A stretch of DNA of 20,336 nt, taken from NCBI GenBank assembly GCA_002347685.1, contig DDWS01000036.1, positions 1-20,336 of the forward strand. The letters are read 5' to 3'. Of the stretch, positions 15,251 through 20,336 are shown piece after piece (position 1 is the first letter of the stretch; every line of letters begins with the position of its first letter). Both the position numbers and the translations under genes were made by a program. The notes under the pieces were generated by a model. It saw nothing but the letters and a program-made list of their open reading frames with translations, searched no databases and had not been told where the DNA came from. The DNA is from Syntrophaceae bacterium UBA2280. GTDB taxonomy: Bacteria > Desulfobacterota > Syntrophia > Syntrophales > Smithellaceae.

Positions 15251-15261
15251 CTGACCGTCAG
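15251..15261. promoter_or_regulatory. Operator-like inverted repeat CTGACcGTCAG at the receptor promoter
   Basis: A perfect 5+5 inverted repeat around one central base begins at the edge of the -10 and covers the expected transcription start of the receptor gene. A repressor dimer bound here would block initiation. It is short enough to arise by chance. Confidence 0.3.
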
Positions 15262-15288
15262 TCTAGTCTAAAATGTCTTGTCCGTCAA
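15260..15288 (-). promoter_or_regulatory. Promoter of the periplasmic receptor gene
   Basis: The minus strand reads TTGACG (15288 to 15283), a 17-base spacer and TAGACT (15265 to 15260), matching five and four of six consensus bases. The predicted leader to the start codon is about 45 bases. Confidence 0.55.
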
Positions 15289-15674
15289 GAAGAAAATATG
15301 ACTGGCGGCCAGAGTTTATGATAGATTGATAATAATCACGAATGGTTATCTATTAATTGATCTTTTCAGAGAGAGATCGCGGCATGCGGGCTTATGAAAA
15401 TGAATGTCCATCGCGCATGGAATTTAAGAAATTCTGACTTTCGGTCACAACTGTTAAAAAACGAACACTTCCTCACTTCAAATCAGGCCGCTTCACCAAT
15501 CCTCCGCCTGAGAAAGGTTACCCGGCACCAAAATCCGTTATTTCTTCGCAAAGATTCTCTTTGTTCGTGTCGTCATTCATCCGGTTTATAAAACAGCGAC
15601 ATTGTCCTTGTGCGCTTCGACGTTCCCCCGCGCGATATCGAAACAACGCAAACAGCTGATCGCCAGGGCACACC

Positions 15675-15708
15675 AAAAAAAGGGGGAGAGCCATTGCCCT
15701 CCCCTTTT
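15675..15708 (-). terminator. Rho-independent terminator of the acyl-CoA dehydrogenase gene
   Basis: Read leftward, AAAAGGGGAG pairs with CTCCCC (one C left over) across a loop of about ten bases and runs into TTTTTTT (15681 to 15675). It lies about 30 bases past the stop codon at 15740. An A-run before the stem makes it partly usable from the other direction. Confidence 0.75.
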
Positions 15709-15739
15709 ATCCGTATGAAATCGTGTTGAAGTGTATCCG

Positions 15740-17455
15740 CTATTCGTTCATTGCGTATTCGCCGTTGAGGGCAAACACGTATTTTTCCCAAAGCTTGTTG
15801 TACTGCTCCGGATTGGCGACGGCCTTGATGTGCATGATCTTCGTGCAGTAGTCCCGTTGCTCGTCACGGGTAGAGTGGTTGCCGTATATCTGGAGGGCGA
15901 AAAGAGCGAAGTCACGTATCATGAAGTCGAAAATCTGATTGACGATGTCGGTGTCCAGGTTGTCAAACTTGGCCTGCTCAAGGATGAGCTGCCCGTAGAC
16001 GACGATGGAGAACATTTCACCCAGCGGCAGGGAGAAGGTAGGATCCAGATCCTGTGCCTTGTCCGGCCCGGCCTTCTCCAGCAGTTCTTTGAAAATCTCG
16101 ATCTGCCTGATGAAAGCCGCCACATTCGGCAGGCCCTTATTGGCCTCGAAAACCGGCTTGTAATCGTGGAACTGAACCGAGCCCAGACCCTTGGTGGGAC
16201 CCTGGTTAAACAGGAACAGGTCATCCGTCAGAGTGAGGACGGGGGCCACGGGGGCATAGTCGGCCGAATTAAAGAAGTAGTTTTTCATGAACTTGCGAAT
16301 CAGCTGCACATTCACATGCACCGTGCCCTCCAGCTTGGAGGGACCGCGCACATCGGCTGCGGCCATGTGGAAAAAGGTGTCCTTCTCGAAGCCCTTGGCA
16401 GCAATCACGTCCCATAGCAGATTGATCACTTCCTCAGACTGCAGGGTGACCTTCATCTTGCTTGTCGGATTGTAAAGCAGGTAGCGGCGGTCATTTTCGC
16501 TCGCGCCCCGGAAATAGTCGGTCGCGCGGCGCTGATACATCTTCATTCCCATGATGCGCAGCCAGGCATCCATGAAGTTTTTCCGCACATGCGGCATGTC
16601 TGTTACTTTCACACCGTAGAGGATACGATTGGCGGCGTGGGTAATGGCCTCATAAAAGCAGTGCTGGGAAACACCGATCGAAACCGGACCGATGTTGAAC
16701 TTGCCGATGTTTACGGTATTGAGCGCGGAATCCCATGCATGGGAACCCCTGGACAGGATATCCTCTTCGGTGATGGGGTAGTCGTGCAGCGCGAAGTTGG
16801 CAACATACTCCTGATGGGAGATGACGTTTTTCTTCAGCTCATAGGCCTTGTTGCGATAATTGGTGACAAAGAAGGTATAGTCATCCGAACCGTCCTTGAC
16901 TTTTCCCAGAGTGGAAACCATCTCGGCTTCGTTGCCGTTGCCGATGTAGTACTTCTCACCGTTGGCGACATAGGTGCCGTCCCCTTTAGGGGTGAGTGTC
17001 ACCTCTACGGAGTAAATATCGGCGCCGTGCGCTCTCTCGGAGAGGCCGAATGCAAAAATCGCCCCTTCCTTGAGGAATTTGGCCGCCTTCTTTTTTGCCG
17101 TTTCATTCGGGCTCATCCAGATGGGACCCAGCCCCAGAATGGACACCTGAAAGCAGTACCAGTAACCCAGCCCGTAGAAACCCAGAATTTCCGAATACTC
17201 ATTGTTGCGGGCCGTATCCCAGCGGGCGTCCGGATCGCCTCCGGCATACTGTTTGGGGGTGAGCAGCTTGGCAAAAATCTGTTCCTTGCCGATGAAATCG
17301 ACAAACTCGCGGTACCAGACCTTCTTGTTGAAATCGTCGAGGAGTCTGGTCTTGCCCATCTTTTCAAAGAAGGCGATGGTCTTTTCCATGATGGCCTTTG
17401 ATCCTTCATCGGCCATGAGAGTCTTATACTTGTTCGGTTGTAACAGGTAATTCAT
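15740..17455 (-). CDS. Long-form acyl-CoA dehydrogenase
   Basis: FAD enzyme that oxidises an acyl-CoA to its 2,3-enoyl-CoA. At 571 residues it is far longer than the classical 380-400, placing it among the long bacterial forms with an added C-terminal helical domain (about residues 410-571). The flavin and substrate-binding region has FGLSERAHGADI (136-147), and the catalytic base is in KLEGT with Glu376. AGGAG precedes the ATG by seven bases. No electron-transfer flavoprotein gene is adjacent. It is the only fatty-acid-oxidation enzyme of its kind in the window, flanked by the receptor and the DUF2804/cyclophilin pair. The acyl chain it prefers (aliphatic, alicyclic or arylalkyl) cannot be told from sequence. 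Confidence 0.93.
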   Translation of the reverse strand: MNYLLQPNKYKTLMADEGSKAIMEKTIAFFEKMGKTRLLDDFNKKVWYREFVDFIGKEQIFAKLLTPKQYAGGDPDARWDTARNNEYSEILGFYGLGYWYCFQVSILGLGPIWMSPNETAKKKAAKFLKEGAIFAFGLSERAHGADIYSVEVTLTPKGDGTYVANGEKYYIGNGNEAEMVSTLGKVKDGSDDYTFFVTNYRNKAYELKKNVISHQEYVANFALHDYPITEEDILSRGSHAWDSALNTVNIGKFNIGPVSIGVSQHCFYEAITHAANRILYGVKVTDMPHVRKNFMDAWLRIMGMKMYQRRATDYFRGASENDRRYLLYNPTSKMKVTLQSEEVINLLWDVIAAKGFEKDTFFHMAAADVRGPSKLEGTVHVNVQLIRKFMKNYFFNSADYAPVAPVLTLTDDLFLFNQGPTKGLGSVQFHDYKPVFEANKGLPNVAAFIRQIEIFKELLEKAGPDKAQDLDPTFSLPLGEMFSIVVYGQLILEQAKFDNLDTDIVNQIFDFMIRDFALFALQIYGNHSTRDEQRDYCTKIMHIKAVANPEQYNKLWEKYVFALNGEYAMNE

Positions 17456-17651
17456 TTTTTTCTCCTTTCATCTTGCGGTTTTTCAATACATCAGATTTTT
17501 GCAGAAATGTATCCGATTTGTCATGTCATTCGATGAGGTTTACATCTTTTTCAATAAAAGCGCTACTGAAAAAATAAAAAGGAATGGTTTTAAGATATTA
17601 GCCGAAACCCGCGGCGAACTTACGTTCCGCACGGGCGCCTCGCCCGGCGGT

Positions 17652-18695
17652 CTAATACCTCGTCACATGCTCCTCGGCCAAACCGAAGACGTTTTCGATG
17701 GCATGGACGACGCCCCGTTCGTCAGTGAAGCGGCCGTTGTAGAGGCCGAAGGGCTGGCGAAAGTCCGAGCGGATCAGGCCGGCAATATTGATTTTCTGAA
17801 CCCGCCGGCCTTCCGGCTTGAAAGACAGGTCAACTGCCCCGTCCGTGGTTTTCATGGTCCAGGGATTCATGGCGTCTCCCATCTCAAAGCGCGCGGCTTT
17901 CAGGCAGGTGATTTTCCCGTCGATCCAGACGCAGTTTTCGTTGAAGTCCTCATCGTCGGCAATCATATTCTGGCAGAGGTTGAACGCCACCAGTGATTTT
18001 CCTGCAGTGTATCCTGCGGCCATGGCCCATTTCCAGAAGCTGAAGTACGGGTAGTAAGTTTTCTGCTCATCGATCAGCACAAGGCATGTGTCGCGCTCGA
18101 GGATGATCTCCTGCGAACCCAGCTGGATCCTTCCTGAGGCGGGTACGGCCGCCTTGTGTGTGTAAAAAGGCCGCTGTGCGGTAATGGGGGAAACCTGCAC
18201 CAGGGGCTCGGTGACGTTCAGATCTTCATGGATGGTGATCTCACCTTTGACGGCGGGACGCTCCGGGTCGCCGTCAATATCCATCAGAATTCGGTGATAT
18301 CCCGCATCCAGCTTATTTTCAAAATTCATCCGGTAACCCGGCGCTTCAAACCGGCAACGATCATTATACACCTGCGAGGCGATCTTCACCGAACGTGAGG
18401 GCAGCTTCCGGGTGAACTCAAAAATGGTTTTTTGCAGCCGGTCGTACGTGTAGAAAAACGAGACGCTCATGAACTTGGCGTCGAAAATCACAGCCCCGAA
18501 ATAGTGGGTCGGTGTAATGATCCCGAAGTGCTGCCACTCCTTCAAACGGAAATTCTTCCAAAAACGCGGGGCAAAGAAAGAATGAAGCGGCGCGTCCAGA
18601 ATGTTGACCTGTCTGAACGGCACACGATATGTTCCAAAATGGATTGATCCGTCATTCTCCACCATCCGTGGGGGAGTCGCAAGTATGGCTCTCAC
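17652..18695 (-). CDS. DUF2804-family protein
   Basis: A 347-residue protein that I recognise as DUF2804, a family without an established function. It shows alternating strands and many aromatic residues, suggesting a mainly beta fold. Recognisable segments are WQHFGIITPTHYFGAVIFDAKF (about 54-75), the LIDEQKTYYPYFSFWKWAMAAG block (about 207-228) with its run of aromatic residues, and a C-terminal FGLYNGRFTDERG. There is no signal peptide or membrane segment. The start is GTG at 18695 with GGAG seven bases upstream. It lies 36 bases after the cyclophilin gene on the same strand, so the two are probably co-transcribed. Homologues resemble lipid-linked or hydroxyneurosporene-synthase-like beta proteins, but I give that only as a loose suggestion. 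Confidence 0.82.
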   Translation of the reverse strand: MRAILATPPRMVENDGSIHFGTYRVPFRQVNILDAPLHSFFAPRFWKNFRLKEWQHFGIITPTHYFGAVIFDAKFMSVSFFYTYDRLQKTIFEFTRKLPSRSVKIASQVYNDRCRFEAPGYRMNFENKLDAGYHRILMDIDGDPERPAVKGEITIHEDLNVTEPLVQVSPITAQRPFYTHKAAVPASGRIQLGSQEIILERDTCLVLIDEQKTYYPYFSFWKWAMAAGYTAGKSLVAFNLCQNMIADDEDFNENCVWIDGKITCLKAARFEMGDAMNPWTMKTTDGAVDLSFKPEGRRVQKINIAGLIRSDFRQPFGLYNGRFTDERGVVHAIENVFGLAEEHVTRY

Positions 18696-18731
18696 AATGC
18701 AGCTCCGTTATCTGAAGGCGCCATCCGAAAA

Positions 18732-19268
18732 TCAGGCCGGCACTTTCGGCAGTTCGGGAAAATTCGCGTCCAAAGCGGCGTTCCACTTATCGACCATCGA
18801 TTTCACACTTTCCATCAGCTCGTAGATGTCCCCTTCAATGGTAATGGAGCGGATCTTGTCTCCCTGCACGATGCTATTGACGATTTCCTGATCAACGTCG
18901 CTAACCACTTCGCCGAAGACGGTGTGCTTGCCGTCGAGCCAGGGCGTGGGCACATGGGTGATAAAAAACTGGCTGCCGTTGGTCTGCGGACCGGCATTGG
19001 CCATCGATAAAATGCCCGGTTTGTCGTGCGCCAGTTCCCGGACGAATTCATCCCCGAACCGATACCCGGGGCCGCCGCGTCCGTCACCCGCGGGACAACC
19101 GCCCTGCACCATGAATTCAGGAATAACCCGGTGAAAATTCAAATTGTTGTAGTAGCCGCGCCGGACCAGATTGACAAAATTGCCCACGGTAACAGGCGTC
19201 TGATCGGCAAACAATTTTATACGGATCGTACCCTTTTCCGTTTCAATGACCGCAATTAATTTTTTCAT
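18732..19268 (-). CDS. Cyclophilin-type peptidyl-prolyl cis-trans isomerase
   Basis: Folding catalyst that isomerises X-Pro bonds. Of 178 residues from the chosen ATG, the cyclophilin signatures are clear: NFHRVIPEFMVQGG (catalytic Arg in F-H-R), GPGYRFGDEF, LSMANAGPQTNGSQFFI and WLDGKHTVFGEV. The ATG at 19268 is preceded by GGAG at six bases; the reading frame continues 50 codons further upstream, but those residues are outside the family and contain the promoter. There is no signal peptide, so it is cytoplasmic. About 20 extra residues at the C-terminus (SMVDKWNAALDANFPELP) follow the core. First gene of a pair with DUF2804. Confidence 0.95.
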   Translation of the reverse strand: MKKLIAVIETEKGTIRIKLFADQTPVTVGNFVNLVRRGYYNNLNFHRVIPEFMVQGGCPAGDGRGGPGYRFGDEFVRELAHDKPGILSMANAGPQTNGSQFFITHVPTPWLDGKHTVFGEVVSDVDQEIVNSIVQGDKIRSITIEGDIYELMESVKSMVDKWNAALDANFPELPKVPA

Positions 19269-19296
19269 GATCGTCTCCTTTGAGATAGGTGACGAA

Positions 19297-19325
19297 ACTC
19301 TAAAGATTATCCCTGAATCTGTCAA
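19297..19325 (-). promoter_or_regulatory. Promoter of the cyclophilin/DUF2804 pair
   Basis: The minus strand has a perfect TTGACA (19325 to 19320), a 17-base spacer and TAGAGT (19302 to 19297). The predicted leader to the ATG is about 22 bases. Its -35 overlaps the left arm of the GTCAAGGT inverted repeat. Confidence 0.6.
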
Positions 19326-19356
19326 GGTAAAACCAACAAATCTGTTTGACCTTGAC
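19321..19356. repeat. Inverted repeat GTCAAGGT...ACCTTGAC in a divergent promoter region
   Basis: Perfect 8-base arms at 19321-19328 and 19349-19356 with a 20-base gap, so arm centres are 28 bases apart (a little under three helical turns). The left arm covers the cyclophilin -35; the right arm lies about 63 bases before the phenylacetate-CoA ligase -35. It could be a two-site operator shared by the divergent genes. Confidence 0.45.
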
Positions 19357-19418
19357 GCAAGCCGGACTCCATGAACCCTGCGATCAAGCCGCAGCCGCGC
19401 AATCCCGGCAGTCTTCAT

Positions 19419-19447
19419 TTGGCTTTCACCCTGGTTTGTGCTATAGG
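19419..19447 (+). promoter_or_regulatory. Promoter of the phenylacetate-CoA ligase gene
   Basis: TTGGCT (19419-19424), a 17-base spacer and TATAGG (19442-19447), with a TG one base before the -10 giving an extended -10 (TGCTATAGG). The predicted start is about 30 bases before the ATG at 19484. Confidence 0.5.
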
Positions 19448-19483
19448 GTCACAGAATTTTTAAAGCCGAGGAGAAATAAACCC

Positions 19484-20336
19484 ATGATCTACAATGAAGA
19501 ATTCGAAACCCTGCCCCGGGAAGCCCTGGAAGCCCTGCAGCTCAAGAGACTTCAGCAGGTTGCGCAGCGGCTCTATCATACAGTCGGTTTTTATAAAAAG
19601 TCCTTCGACAAAGCGGGCGTCACCCCGGAATCCTTAAAATCGCTTACCGACCTGAGGCGCTTCCCCTTTACGACCAAGCAGGATATGCGAGACAATTATC
19701 CTTTCGGATTATTCGCCACCCCGATGAGCAGTGTCGTCAGACTGCATGCTTCCTCGGGCACCACGGGCGCGTCCACCGTCGTCGGATACACGCAGCGCGA
19801 CATTGACACCTGGTCCGAACTGATGGGACGCTGCTTTGTCGCCGCCGGGCTCACCAAAAACGACATCATTCACAACGCCTACGGCTACGGCCTTTTCACC
19901 GGCGGCCTGGGTGCGCATTACGGCGCGGAAAAAATCGGCGCCAGCGTCATCCCCATGTCGGGCGGGAACACCAAACGCCAGATCACGATTCTGCAGGACT
20001 TCGGCCCGACGGCCATCTGCTGCACACCGTCCTACGCACTCAATCTGGCCGAACAGGGGCAGGCCATGGGCGTGGATATGCGCGCGCTCAATTTGCGCGT
20101 GGGCATTTTCGGCGCGGAGCCCTGGAGCGAAAAGATGCGCGTTGAAATAGAAAAAGCGCTGAATCTGACGGCGATGAACATTTACGGCCTGTCCGAAATC
20201 ATGGGACCGGGCGTCGCCATGGAATGCACCGAGGCGCGAGACGGCATGCATATCTTCGAAGATCATTTTCTGGTGGAAACGATTGACCCGAAAACCGGCG
20301 AAGTCCTGCCCCCCGGTGAGGAAGGCGAAATCGTCT
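19484..20336 (+). CDS. Phenylacetate-CoA ligase (PaaK-like), truncated by the window edge
   Basis: Adenylate-forming enzyme that activates an aromatic acid (classically phenylacetate) to its CoA thioester using ATP. The first 284 codons are present; the family is about 430 residues, so roughly a third is outside the window. Residues 89-95 (ASSGTTG) are the phosphate-binding loop, and AMNIYGLSEIMGPG is the A5 adenylate motif. The family's N-terminal pattern (F-E-T-L-P-R-E-A-L-E-x-L-Q) opens it. GAGGAG lies ten bases before the ATG. PaaK homologues are numerous in anaerobes and not all use phenylacetate, so the substrate is open. It diverges from the cyclophilin gene. Confidence 0.92.
   Translation, partial: MIYNEEFETLPREALEALQLKRLQQVAQRLYHTVGFYKKSFDKAGVTPESLKSLTDLRRFPFTTKQDMRDNYPFGLFATPMSSVVRLHASSGTTGASTVVGYTQRDIDTWSELMGRCFVAAGLTKNDIIHNAYGYGLFTGGLGAHYGAEKIGASVIPMSGGNTKRQITILQDFGPTAICCTPSYALNLAEQGQAMGVDMRALNLRVGIFGAEPWSEKMRVEIEKALNLTAMNIYGLSEIMGPGVAMECTEARDGMHIFEDHFLVETIDPKTGEVLPPGEEGEIV

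Larger units (their letters stand above)
15208..15739. other. Intergenic region upstream of the receptor gene
   Basis: About 530 bases without a convincing gene. The left end holds the receptor's promoter, an operator-like CTGACcGTCAG and the ribosome binding site. The right end holds the acyl-CoA dehydrogenase terminator at 15675-15708. The AT-rich stretch 15315-15365 contains ATAGAT/ATCTAT arms (15321-15326 and 15348-15353). I see nothing definite between about 15370 and 15670; short reading frames there have no family resemblance or ribosome binding site. A small RNA cannot be excluded. Confidence 0.5.

Noticed and set aside
16589..17401. 270-codon rightward frame opposite the acyl-CoA dehydrogenase
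   Set aside because: Mirror of a confident gene; no promoter, ribosome site or family motif of its own.
17547..17573. Inverted repeat TTTTTCA...TGAAAAA downstream of DUF2804 as a terminator
   Set aside because: The stem is almost all A-T and only seven pairs, too weak for a convincing terminator.
19709..20266. 185-codon leftward frame opposite the phenylacetate-CoA ligase
   Set aside because: The plus strand encodes the adenylate-forming motifs in full; this is a shadow of GC-rich codons.
1..20336. Mobile element, prophage, defence system or CRISPR array
   Set aside because: No transposase, integrase, phage structural, restriction, toxin-antitoxin or cas-like gene and no regularly spaced repeats were seen.

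Overview
The window looks like chromosome from an anaerobic deltaproteobacterium (Desulfobacterota), plausibly a syntrophic fatty- or aromatic-acid degrader of the Syntrophus/Smithella kind. This is inferred from gene content: a phenylacetate-CoA ligase, a long acyl-CoA dehydrogenase, an acetyl-CoA hydrolase/transferase-family CoA-transferase, a branched-chain-type solute receptor and a multi-cysteine iron-sulfur protein. No phylogenetic marker was compared. I see no insertion sequence, integrase, phage gene or CRISPR array.

Layout. (1) 1-1558: the first six codons of an unidentified leftward gene with a striking palindrome in its promoter region, then a PAS-PAS-GGDEF diguanylate cyclase (leftward). 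(2) 1805-4527: a tight rightward operon of a YkuD-type L,D-transpeptidase lipoprotein, an exported VanX-type D-Ala-D-Ala dipeptidase and a DAACS symporter whose substrate-site residues are unusual. (3) 4553-5160: a leftward pair of small membrane proteins (LapA-like, then an unknown) with a terminator. (4) 5413-8082: leftward tRNA-Phe with its own promoter and terminator, preceded by the prmA-rsmE-RDD operon. (5) 8103-9446: a small zinc-ribbon-like protein (rightward) and a GNAT-like protein (leftward). (6) 9679-12382: a rightward MATE exporter and a cysteine-rich double [4Fe-4S] protein, behind the best sigma-70-like promoter in the window. (7) 12406-17455: a leftward acyl-CoA block made of a CoA-transferase, an orphan periplasmic receptor and a long acyl-CoA dehydrogenase. 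Each of these has its own terminator. (8) 17652-20336: a leftward cyclophilin plus DUF2804 pair, divergent from a truncated phenylacetate-CoA ligase gene.

How the genes may work together. Region 2 reads as a cell-wall salvage module: periplasmic enzymes that release D-alanine or cut D-Ala-D-Ala sit with a symporter lacking the arginine that selects acidic substrates. Regions 7 and 8 suggest uptake, CoA activation and dehydrogenation of an organic acid. Regions 3 and 4 are housekeeping (envelope, ribosome modification, tRNA).

Most of the window is ordinary metabolism. The parts most worth a second look are the region 2 operon, the iron-sulfur protein beside the MATE exporter, and the palindromes at 35-66 and 19321-19356. 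Promoter calls were made by eye against TTGACA/TATAAT and are predictions.
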